From positions 1 through 8,418 of the forward strand of contig JBKBXU010000205.1 of NCBI GenBank assembly GCA_046313675.1: a stretch of 8,418 bases of DNA, in the 5' to 3' direction. Position 1 is the first letter of the stretch; each line of letters begins with the position of its first letter. Source of the DNA: JBKBXU01 sp046313675 (GTDB lineage Bacteria > Bacteroidota > Bacteroidia > Cytophagales > Cytophagaceae). This document shows positions 1-6,092 of the stretch, one piece after another. The notes under the pieces were generated by a model. The model was given only the letters and a program-made list of their open reading frames with translations. It did no database searches and was not told the DNA's origin. The position numbers and the translations under genes were made by a program.

Positions 1-1
1 C

Positions 2-202
2 CTTAAAGGAACTCTTGCCAATGCTTTTCAGGCTTCTGGATCAGGGTTTGGGTTTACATATAATGGCCGGATTCCCTTTCTTCGCATTGATCATCAGTTT
101 TACAGCGAAGAGTTAAAAAGTATCAATTGTAAGGTAATAGATACACTACCACTTACAGATCATTTTCCTTTGATTAGTACATATATGTTTTTAAATAAAT
201 AA
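2..202 (+). CDS. Endonuclease/exonuclease/phosphatase-family protein, C-terminal end (5' part outside window)
   Basis: The reading frame enters from the left edge and runs 66 codons to TAA at 200-202. The visible tail has features of the end of the EEP (DNase I/exonuclease III-like) metal-dependent phosphoesterase fold. There is a glycine/phenylalanine-rich stretch, then TYNGRIPFLRIDHQFYS, where 'RID' followed by an aromatic strand is typical, and then LTDHFPLIST. That last stretch matches the closing S/T-D-H-x-P motif, whose Asp-His pair is catalytic in the family. The spacing of these motifs and the end about 10 residues after DHFP fit Bacteroidota EEP proteins. The N-terminal catalytic residues and any signal peptide or membrane segment are out of view, so the substrate (nucleic acid, phospholipid or inositol phosphate) cannot be told. 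No terminator is evident between this gene and the next. Confidence 0.72.
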   Translation, partial: LKGTLANAFQASGSGFGFTYNGRIPFLRIDHQFYSEELKSINCKVIDTLPLTDHFPLISTYMFLNK

Positions 203-211
203 TTAGTTTTT

Positions 212-243
212 TTAGGTATAAATGAATTATTTTCTTATACTTG
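212..243 (+). promoter_or_regulatory. Candidate promoter of the YceI lipoprotein gene
   Basis: TATACTTG at 236-243 matches the Bacteroidota -7 box TAnnTTTG at all but one fixed base. TTAG at 212-215 could be a weak -33 box (consensus TTTG), 20 nt upstream. Transcription would begin near 248-250, about 20 nt before the ATG at 271. Only the motif supports this. Confidence 0.4.
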
Positions 244-270
244 CAATTATATGTTTAAACAATTAATGTT

Positions 271-903
271 ATGAAATCTATGAAACTAAAAACGTTATTT
301 TTCGCTCTTTCGGCAACTGCATTTATGTACTCTTGCGGTGGTGGACAGGAAGCAACAGAAAACACGGCCGATTTACAGGCAAATGTTGATGCAACCGAAG
401 TTAGCCTTACGGTGAACACTAAAGAATCAAATGTGGTCTGGAAAGGAACTATGTTGGGTGTTAAGTCTCACTCAGGTGATCTTAAGCTAAAATCCGGCAA
501 CCTGGTGGTAAAAGGGAATGAAGTGATAAGCGGTTCTTTTACGGCAGATTTGAAATCTATTGCTCCTACCGACAGTGCTTATGATAAAGAAAATCCTAAA
601 TCTAAATTGGTCGGACATTTACAATCCGGTGATTTTTTTGCAACAGAGGAGTATCCTGAAGCAAACTTTGTTGTTAAGAATGTAGAAGGTAAAACCCTTA
701 TCGGAGATCTTACCATTCGTGGTATAACTAATGAAGAAAAAGTAACAGACGTATCTGTTCTTACAGAAGGAGATGTTGTAAAAGCCTCTGGAAAATTAAC
801 GTTTGACCGTCAGAAGTATGATGTGGCTTTTTCAACAGGCGCAAAAGATTATGTTATTTCTGATGATATTGAATTATCAATAGAGTTGGTAGGAACTAAA
901 TAA
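271..903 (+). CDS. YceI-domain lipoprotein
   Basis: This 210-residue protein starts with a lipoprotein signal peptide: a short basic start, a hydrophobic stretch at residues 8-19, and a lipobox-like MYSC whose Cys22 would be lipidated. Residues 23-45 are a polar linker, and residues 45-208 form a YceI-like domain. Visible hallmarks are GHLQSGDFFATEEYPEANF (115-133), GDLTIRGITNE (145-155) and TFDRQKYDVAFSTG (177-190). YceI proteins are lipocalin-like beta-barrels that bind isoprenoid or other amphipathic ligands in the periplasm or envelope. The ligand and physiological role of this one cannot be read from sequence. An in-frame ATG at 280 is an alternative start that would still leave a good signal peptide. 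The gene stands alone, with its own promoter candidate and a strong terminator. The classic cytochrome b561 partner of yceI is not adjacent. Confidence 0.93.
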   Translation: MKSMKLKTLFFALSATAFMYSCGGGQEATENTADLQANVDATEVSLTVNTKESNVVWKGTMLGVKSHSGDLKLKSGNLVVKGNEVISGSFTADLKSIAPTDSAYDKENPKSKLVGHLQSGDFFATEEYPEANFVVKNVEGKTLIGDLTIRGITNEEKVTDVSVLTEGDVVKASGKLTFDRQKYDVAFSTGAKDYVISDDIELSIELVGTK

Positions 904-940
904 GTTTTGTTTTTTATAAAAAGTGGTTTTTTAGGGAAGG

Positions 941-963
941 AGCCGGCGTATGCCGGCTTTTTT
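941..963 (+). terminator. Intrinsic terminator after the YceI gene
   Basis: There is a perfect 7-bp stem AGCCGGC (941-947) / GCCGGCT (952-958) with a GTAT loop. A run of six T's (958-963) follows at once. It lies 38 bp after the stop codon and separates the lipoprotein gene from the leu operon. Confidence 0.9.
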
Positions 964-1091
964 CATGTGGTGCATAGGAACATTTTTTCATTTGGCAGGC
1001 TTAATACAGATTATACCAGTAGGTAATGCCCAAGAAGCATAGGCATCGTTTTTATTATAGAAGAGCTTCTTTTTTTACCATATTTTTTCCG

Positions 1092-1099
1092 TATATTTG
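1092..1099 (+). promoter_or_regulatory. Candidate promoter of the leu operon (-7 box)
   Basis: TATATTTG is a perfect match to the Bacteroidota -7 consensus TAnnTTTG. The expected -33 TTTG is poorly formed: only T-rich sequence lies about 19-20 nt upstream. The transcript would start near 1104-1106 and carry a leader of about 120 nt ahead of leuC. Confidence 0.55.
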
Positions 1100-1123
1100 C
1101 ATCCCTATATGATTTTACATCAA

Positions 1124-1158
1124 ATTTGTAAATAGTCATAGCAATCTAAATTACAAAT
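1124..1158 (+). repeat. Short inverted repeat in the leuC leader
   Basis: ATTTGTAA (1124-1131) and TTACAAAT (1151-1158) are exact 8-bp inverted arms with a 19-nt spacer, just downstream of the predicted transcription start. They could be a regulator-binding site or a weak leader hairpin. With AT-rich arms this short, chance cannot be excluded. Confidence 0.35.
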
Positions 1159-1228
1159 ATTTAGTTAGGTGAATTTACCGATCTGGATATTTGTTAATTA
1201 ATAAAATTATTCAAAAATCTTTAAAGAA

Positions 1229-2647
1229 ATGAGCAATAAGCCGAGTACACTGTTCGACAAAGTATGGGATTCCCATGTAGTACGTAAAATTGAGGACGGT
1301 CCTGACGTATTTTTTATTGACAGACATTTTATCCATGAAGTAACAAGTCCTGTGGCTTTTCTCGGACTGGAAAACAGAGGCCTTAATGTACTGTATCCTG
1401 AGCGTACTTTTGCTACTGCGGATCACAATACGCCTACCATTAATCAACACCTTCCGGTTCAGGATCCCTTATCTGCAAAGCAATTAAAGGCTTTGGAAGA
1501 GAATACTAAAAAACACGGTATATCTCACTGGGGTTTGGGTGATCCCAAAAATGGAATTGTTCATGTCGTTGGGCCTGAAAATGGCATAACTCTCCCGGGG
1601 ATGACCATCGTTTGTGGTGATTCACACACCTCTACGCACGGAGCATTTGGTGCTATCGCCTTTGGTATTGGTACTTCTGAAGTAGAAATGGTTCTTTCTT
1701 CACAGTGCATTATGCAGCCTAAGCCCATGAAGATGCGCATTAATGTGAACGGTAAATTAGGTGTCGGAGTAGCATCAAAAGACGTTATTTTATATATAAT
1801 ATCAAAAATTTCTACCAGTGGAGCAACAGGTTATTTCGTGGAGTATGCAGGTGATGTTTTTGAGAAAATGAGTATGGAAGGCCGTATGACGGTTTGTAAT
1901 ATGAGCATTGAAATGGGTGCACGTGGCGGTATGATTGCTCCTGATGAAACCACTTTTGCCTACATAAAAGGACGCGAAAAAGCCCCTAAAGGTGCTGAAT
2001 GGGATAAGCAACTTGCATACTGGAAGACCTTAAAAACCGATGAAGGCGCTTCATTTGATGTAGAATACAACTATGATGCCGCAGATATTGAACCAATGAT
2101 TACTTTTGGTACAAACCCGGGTATGGGTATCGGTATCTCTCAGCTTATTCCTAAGGCTGACAGTTTGAACGGAGGTGTATCTACCTACGAAAAATCTCTG
2201 AACTATATGGGCTTCTCAGAAGAGGATAAAATGATTGGGAAAAAAGTTGACTATGTTTTTATAGGAAGCTGCACCAACGGACGTATAGAAGATTTCAGAG
2301 CTTTTGCTTCCATCGTAAAAGGCCGTAAAAAAGCAGATCATGTAACTGCATGGATTGTTCCCGGATCTCATGTTGTGAGTAAGCAAATAGAAGAAGAAGG
2401 AATTTTGGATATATTAACCGAAGCAGGTTTTCTGCTGCGTGAGCCGGGTTGTTCCGCCTGTCTTGCCATGAATGATGATAAGATTCCTGCAGGTAAATAT
2501 GCAGTAAGTACAAGTAACAGGAATTTTGAAGGGCGTCAGGGGCCGGGAAGCCGTACCTTGCTCGCAAGTCCACTTGTGGCTGCAGCAGCTGCGGTAACAG
2601 GATATGTTACTGATCCAAGAGAGTTAATGCAGGGAGAACTTGTATAA
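1229..2647 (+). CDS. leuC: 3-isopropylmalate dehydratase large subunit
   Basis: This 472-residue protein is full length for the bacterial LeuC family (about 465-475). LeuC is the iron-sulphur half of isopropylmalate isomerase. With LeuD it interconverts 2- and 3-isopropylmalate in the cytoplasm. The three cysteines expected to hold the [4Fe-4S] cluster are present: Cys348 in FIGSCTNGR, and Cys408 and Cys411 in REPGCSACLAMN. Other aconitase-superfamily landmarks are FIDRHFIHEVTSP (29-41), VCGDSHTSTHGAFGA (128-142), the GARGG segment (230-234) and the C-terminal TSNRNFEGRQGPGSRTLLAS (428-447). The ATG at 1229 gives the usual family N-terminus (xxTLFDKVWDxHVV). leuD follows after 31 bp. An antisense ORF at 1211-1450 and others inside the gene are shadows. 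This is the first gene of the leu operon, and the promoter candidate lies at 1092-1099. Confidence 0.98.
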   Translation: MSNKPSTLFDKVWDSHVVRKIEDGPDVFFIDRHFIHEVTSPVAFLGLENRGLNVLYPERTFATADHNTPTINQHLPVQDPLSAKQLKALEENTKKHGISHWGLGDPKNGIVHVVGPENGITLPGMTIVCGDSHTSTHGAFGAIAFGIGTSEVEMVLSSQCIMQPKPMKMRINVNGKLGVGVASKDVILYIISKISTSGATGYFVEYAGDVFEKMSMEGRMTVCNMSIEMGARGGMIAPDETTFAYIKGREKAPKGAEWDKQLAYWKTLKTDEGASFDVEYNYDAADIEPMITFGTNPGMGIGISQLIPKADSLNGGVSTYEKSLNYMGFSEEDKMIGKKVDYVFIGSCTNGRIEDFRAFASIVKGRKKADHVTAWIVPGSHVVSKQIEEEGILDILTEAGFLLREPGCSACLAMNDDKIPAGKYAVSTSNRNFEGRQGPGSRTLLASPLVAAAAAVTGYVTDPRELMQGELV

Positions 2648-2678
2648 TTTGTTTCAATCTTTTAATTATTAGAATCAC

Positions 2679-3275
2679 ATGGCTTACGATAAATTTACCA
2701 TTCTTAAAAGTCCGGCAGTACCACTACCTATTGAAAATGTGGACACTGATCAGATAATACCGGCAAGATTTTTAAAAGCTACCACACGCGAAGGATTTGG
2801 TGATAATCTTTTCAGAGACTGGAGATATAACAGTGATGATACTCCCAAAAAGGATTTTGTATTGAATAACCCTACGTATTCAGGAAAAATACTTGTATCT
2901 GGAAAAAATTTCGGAAGCGGTAGCAGCCGTGAACACGCTGCCTGGGCTGTATATGATTATGGTTTCAGGTGCGTAGTATCCAGCTTCTTTGCTGATATTT
3001 TCAGAAACAACTGCTTAAATATTGGTGTACTTCCTGTTCAGGTGAGTCCGGAATTTTTAGAGAAGATCTTTGCCGCTACTGAAAAAGATCCTAAAACAGA
3101 ACTTGAAGTTAACCTGCCGGAGCAAACCATTACTCTTACAGCGACCGGTGATAAGGAATCATTTAAGATCAATACCTATAAGAAGCATAATATGACGAAC
3201 GGTTTTGACGATATCGATTATCTTCAATCCATGAAAGAGGAGATAAAGACTTTTGCTGAAACAACACAATACTAA
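2679..3275 (+). CDS. leuD: 3-isopropylmalate dehydratase small subunit
   Basis: This 198-residue protein is of normal length for LeuD, the small 'swivel' domain subunit that completes the active site of the LeuCD isomerase. Diagnostic motifs are NVDTDQIIPARFLK (20-33) and GKNFGSGSSREHAAWA (75-90), where the GSGSSREHA loop contributes substrate-binding Ser and Arg residues. The stretch VVSSFFADIFRNNCLNIGVLPV (99-120) is also typical. The length and absence of any cluster cysteines exclude a fused aconitase. The ATG at 2679 is the only sensible start and sits 31 bp after the leuC stop. The 3' end contains AGAGGAGATAA, a Shine-Dalgarno-like sequence that may serve the following synthase gene; the longest reading of that gene overlaps leuD by 23 bp. 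Confidence 0.98.
   Translation: MAYDKFTILKSPAVPLPIENVDTDQIIPARFLKATTREGFGDNLFRDWRYNSDDTPKKDFVLNNPTYSGKILVSGKNFGSGSSREHAAWAVYDYGFRCVVSSFFADIFRNNCLNIGVLPVQVSPEFLEKIFAATEKDPKTELEVNLPEQTITLTATGDKESFKINTYKKHNMTNGFDDIDYLQSMKEEIKTFAETTQY
3238..3242 (+). promoter_or_regulatory. Shine-Dalgarno-like AGGAG inside the leuD 3' end
   Basis: AGGAG lies 10 nt before the TTG at 3253 and would allow translational coupling of the synthase gene to leuD. The same bases encode Lys-Glu-Glu of LeuD, so the match may be incidental. Bacteroidota also depend little on this signal. Confidence 0.35.
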
Positions 3276-4821
3276 CACAAGCGACCAGCCGGGTAAAGTG
3301 AAAAAAACAGCGCGTTATGTAGAAATAATGGATACGACACTTCGTGATGGTGAACAAACCAACGGGGTGTCGTTTTCTGCTTTTGAAAAATTAACCATTG
3401 CCAAGTTATTGCTTACGGAAGTTAAGGTAGACCGTATTGAAATTGCTTCGGCACGGGTTTCAGAAGGAGAATTTCAGGCTGTTCAAAAGATTACCGAATG
3501 GGCTGGGGCTAACGACTTACTCAACAGGGTAGAGGTTCTCACTTTTGTGGATAATGATGTTTCCATAAACTGGATGTCAAAGGCCGGAGCAAAAGTAATG
3601 AACCTTCTGACTAAAGGTTCTATAAATCATCTATCGCATCAACTTAAAAAAACTCCCAATGAGCATTTTTCTGATATTGCTCATGTGTTAAAGCTTGCCG
3701 ATAAGAAGAGCCTGGAATGTAATGTTTATCTTGAGGATTGGAGCAATGGTATGCGCTCTTCCAAAGACTATGTTTTGCAGTATCTGGATTTTATAAAAGA
3801 CCAACCTGTTAAGCGTGTAATGCTGCCTGATACATTAGGAATTCTTACTCCTTCGGAAAGCTGTAATTTTATCTCAGAACTGGTTGATCTATACCCTCAG
3901 CTCCATTTTGATTTTCACGCTCACAACGACTATGACCTTAGCATTGCAAATGTTTTGGAGGCTACCAAAGCAGGAGTTAAGGGACTTCATCTGACCATCA
4001 ATGGCATGGGCGAAAGAGCTGGTAATGCTCCTTTGGCAAGCGCTGTAGCTGTTTTGAATGATTTTGTTCCCGAGGTTAGAACATCGGTCATTGAAAAATC
4101 ACTCGTCAAAATAAGTAAGTTGGTAGAAACTTTCTCCGGTTTCAGGGTTCCCGCTAACAAGCCGGTGGTTGGTGAAAATGTTTTCACCCAGACAGCCGGA
4201 ATTCATGCCGACGGTGATAAAAAGAACAAGCTGTATTACAACGATCTTATCCCGGAGCGTTTTGGCCGTCAGCGGCTTTATGCTTTAGGGAAAACAAGTG
4301 GGAAAGCCAATATTGAGAATAATCTTCTTCAGTTGGGAATAAAGTTGACCGATGAGGATCTTAAGAAGGTAACCCAGCGAGTTATTGATTTGGGGGACAG
4401 AAAAGAAGTGGTTACGCCTGCCGATCTACCTTACATTATTTCAGATATCCTTGACAGCAGCGCCATTGAGCAGAAGGTTCGGATAAAAAACTATGTCCTT
4501 ACCCATTCCAAAGACCTCAGGCCTTCTGTAACATTAAATGTTTGCATAAACGGAGAATCTTTTGAAGAGCATGCACAGGGAGATGGCCAGTACGATGCTT
4601 TTGTAAATGCCATTAAAAAGGTGTATAAACATAAAAAAATGATTTTTCCGAGCCTTGTAGACTATACAGTTCGTATCCCTCCGGGAGGAAAGTCTGATGC
4701 CTTATGTGAAACAATCATTACCTGGGAATATAATCAGCAGGAATTTAAAACTCGTGGATTAGATAGCGATCAGACGGTGGCCGCTATAAAGGCTACAGAA
4801 AAAATGTTAAACCTCATCTGA
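3253..4821 (+). CDS. leuA: 2-isopropylmalate synthase with regulatory domain (citramalate synthase possible)
   Basis: The longest reading gives 522 residues. Residues 22-295 form the HMGL/DRE-TIM barrel. MDTTLRDGEQ (26-35) carries the catalytic Arg31 and metal-binding Asp32. HAHND (222-226) supplies the two metal-ligand histidines, and TINGMGERAGN (248-258) and GIHADG (316-321) are further signature sites. Residues from about 390 to the end form the LeuA dimer/allosteric domain (GDGQYDAF at 443-450, then YTVRIPPGG), which usually mediates feedback inhibition. The enzyme joins acetyl-CoA to 2-ketoisovalerate, the committed step of leucine synthesis. Its place between leuD and leuB supports leuA over cimA, but related enzymes accept pyruvate. 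The start is uncertain. No ATG precedes the catalytic strand. TTG at 3253 has AGGAG upstream and overlaps leuD by 23 bp. GTG at 3298 gives a family-like N-terminus beginning KKTARYVEIMDTT. ATG at 3328 would cut into the first beta-strand. Confidence 0.92.
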   Translation: MLKQHNTNTSDQPGKVKKTARYVEIMDTTLRDGEQTNGVSFSAFEKLTIAKLLLTEVKVDRIEIASARVSEGEFQAVQKITEWAGANDLLNRVEVLTFVDNDVSINWMSKAGAKVMNLLTKGSINHLSHQLKKTPNEHFSDIAHVLKLADKKSLECNVYLEDWSNGMRSSKDYVLQYLDFIKDQPVKRVMLPDTLGILTPSESCNFISELVDLYPQLHFDFHAHNDYDLSIANVLEATKAGVKGLHLTINGMGERAGNAPLASAVAVLNDFVPEVRTSVIEKSLVKISKLVETFSGFRVPANKPVVGENVFTQTAGIHADGDKKNKLYYNDLIPERFGRQRLYALGKTSGKANIENNLLQLGIKLTDEDLKKVTQRVIDLGDRKEVVTPADLPYIISDILDSSAIEQKVRIKNYVLTHSKDLRPSVTLNVCINGESFEEHAQGDGQYDAFVNAIKKVYKHKKMIFPSLVDYTVRIPPGGKSDALCETIITWEYNQQEFKTRGLDSDQTVAAIKATEKMLNLI

Positions 4822-4840
4822 TTTGTATTATATTCTTATT

Positions 4841-4871
4841 TTTTCGTATTTCGGCTTCGCATTTAAATTTG
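4841..4871 (+). promoter_or_regulatory. Candidate internal promoter for leuB
   Basis: TAAATTTG at 4864-4871 is a perfect TAnnTTTG -7 box. TTTT at 4841-4844, exactly 19 nt upstream, matches the -33 TTTG at three of four bases. It lies in the non-coding gap between leuA and leuB. A transcript from here would start near 4876-4878, about 53 nt before the leuB ATG, and would include the hairpin at 4891-4907. Confidence 0.45.
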
Positions 4872-4890
4872 GTAAATAAAATACAGGAAA

Positions 4891-4912
4891 AGGCCGCAAA
4901 GCGGCTTGTTTT
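4891..4912 (+). terminator. Terminator-like hairpin between leuA and leuB
   Basis: A compact hairpin forms from AGGCCGC (4891-4897), an AAA loop, and GCGGCTT (4901-4907): five G-C pairs plus a G-U and an A-U pair. The flanks are A-rich upstream and GTTTTG downstream, so the U-tract is short and broken by a G. It resembles a weak or conditional terminator, or an mRNA-processing hairpin. It ends 22 nt before the leuB ATG. Confidence 0.45.
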
Positions 4913-4929
4913 GTCAAACTTTTAATACT

Positions 4930-6003
4930 ATGTCAAAAAAACACATTCTTATTGTTCCCGGAGATGGGATAGGGCAGGAAGTTACTGCAGTAGGTAAAAA
5001 AGTTCTCGATAGAATTGCTGAAAAGTTTAATCATGAATTTACCTATGATGAAGCTCTAATAGGTCATGTTGCTATAGAAGCAACCGGAAACCCTCTTCCT
5101 GACGAGTCTCTTGAGAAAATGAAAAAATCGGATGCAGTCCTTTTTGGTGCTGTAGGTCATCCGAAATACGATAACGATCCCTCAGCAAAAGTTCGCCCTG
5201 AGCAGGGCTTGCTTAAAATGAGAAAAGAACTTGGCCTTTACGCAAACCTTCGCCCTATAAAATTATTTGATGAGCTTTTAGGAGCTTCAAGTATTAAACC
5301 TGAAATACTTAAGGGTGCTGACATCTTATTTTTCCGTGAATTAACGGGAGATATTTACTTTGGTGAGAAAGGCCGTAAAGACAATGGTGATACCGCTTAC
5401 GATATAGCGCAGTACAGCAGGTACGAAGTTGAACGTATAGCGCGCAAAGCCTTTGAAGCGGCAAGAACTCGTCGTAAAAAGTTAACTTCTGTTGATAAAG
5501 CTAACGTAATTGAAACCAGTAGATTGTGGAGAGAAGTGGTTCAGGCTGTAGCCAAAGATTATCCGGATGTGGAAGTTGAGCATCAGTTTGTAGATGCTAC
5601 CGCAATGCTTTTGATCAAAGATCCACGTAAGTTTGATGTAGTAGTAACGGCAAACCTTTTTGGTGATATACTGACCGATGAGGCTTCACAGATTGCAGGC
5701 TCTATGGGTATGCTGGCTTCTGCTTCTATAGGTGATGGCACAGGTGTTTATGAACCTATTCATGGTTCAGCACATGATATTACAGGAAAAGGTGTTGCTA
5801 ATCCATTGGCTTCTATTTTATCAGCCGCATTGTTATTAGATATTTCCTTTGGGATGAAAGAAGAATCAGAAGCAGTAATAGCTGCCGTAGATAAAGTTCT
5901 AAAAGAAGGATATCGTACCAGAGACATTGCTGACTCTACTACTCCTGAAAATAAAATTTTAGGCACCGAAGCTATGGGTGAACAGGTATTGAAGTTTTTA
6001 TAA
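4930..6003 (+). CDS. leuB: 3-isopropylmalate dehydrogenase
   Basis: This 357-residue protein is of usual LeuB length. It is a cytoplasmic dimer that uses NAD+ and Mg2+/Mn2+ to oxidise and decarboxylate 3-isopropylmalate to 2-ketoisocaproate. Visible sites are IVPGDGIGQEV (8-18), the substrate arginines Arg98 and Arg108 in MRKELGLYANLRP, and Arg136 and Tyr143 in FFRELTGDIYFGEKG. Catalytic Lys190 lies in VDKANV, Asp222 in VDATAM, and Asp246/Asp250 in LFGDILTDEASQ. The adenosine-binding loop is HGSAHDITGKGVANP (278-292). Two positions differ from the commonest family pattern: MLASAS (usually MLPSAS) and GSAHD (often GSAPD). Neither removes a catalytic residue. The ATG at 4930 was chosen because a longer in-frame TTG start at 4906 falls inside the hairpin stem and adds eight non-family residues. 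It ends the leu operon and is followed by a terminator. Confidence 0.97.
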   Translation: MSKKHILIVPGDGIGQEVTAVGKKVLDRIAEKFNHEFTYDEALIGHVAIEATGNPLPDESLEKMKKSDAVLFGAVGHPKYDNDPSAKVRPEQGLLKMRKELGLYANLRPIKLFDELLGASSIKPEILKGADILFFRELTGDIYFGEKGRKDNGDTAYDIAQYSRYEVERIARKAFEAARTRRKKLTSVDKANVIETSRLWREVVQAVAKDYPDVEVEHQFVDATAMLLIKDPRKFDVVVTANLFGDILTDEASQIAGSMGMLASASIGDGTGVYEPIHGSAHDITGKGVANPLASILSAALLLDISFGMKEESEAVIAAVDKVLKEGYRTRDIADSTTPENKILGTEAMGEQVLKFL

Positions 6004-6022
6004 GACTAGACTTAAAAATTTT

Positions 6023-6054
6023 AAAAAAAGGGCGTGAATTTCTCGCCCTTTTTT
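6023..6054. terminator. Bidirectional terminator between leuB and the convergent T9SS gene
   Basis: Seven A's (6023-6029), GGGCG (6030-6034), a 9-nt loop, CGCCC (6044-6048) and six T's (6049-6054) form an intrinsic terminator that works in either direction. It lies 19 bp after the leuB stop and 38 bp after the end of the minus-strand gene. Confidence 0.88.
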
Positions 6055-6092
6055 ATGCCTGGAAATGTTAATCCTGAAATATGTGTTGAACT

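Larger units (their letters stand above)
964..1228 (+). other. Leader/intergenic region upstream of leuC
   Basis: The gap between the YceI terminator and leuC holds no convincing gene. Four things are visible. First, a 25-codon ORF at 965-1042 (ATG to TAG) begins directly after the terminator and has a hydrophobic middle. Second, a weak long-range stem AAGAAGC (1032-1038) / GCTTCTT (1065-1071) runs into seven T's (1070-1076). Third, there is a TAnnTTTG box at 1092-1099. Fourth, an 8-codon ORF at 1109-1135 overlaps one arm of a short inverted repeat. The last 60 bases are AT-rich, with only a weak purine stretch (AAAGAA) before the leuC ATG. Confidence 0.6.

Noticed and set aside
1194..1201. 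Perfect palindrome TTAATTAA upstream of leuC
   Set aside because: It is only 8 bp in very AT-rich DNA, so it is expected by chance and not supported as an operator.
1211..1450. Minus-strand ORF opposite the leuC start
   Set aside because: It overlaps the conserved LeuC N-terminus and has no recognisable features. The other minus-strand ORFs within leuC, leuD, leuA and leuB are rejected for the same reason.
4906..4929. Upstream TTG start for leuB
   Set aside because: It lies in the 3' arm of the hairpin and adds eight residues not typical of LeuB. The ATG at 4930 gives the standard N-terminus.
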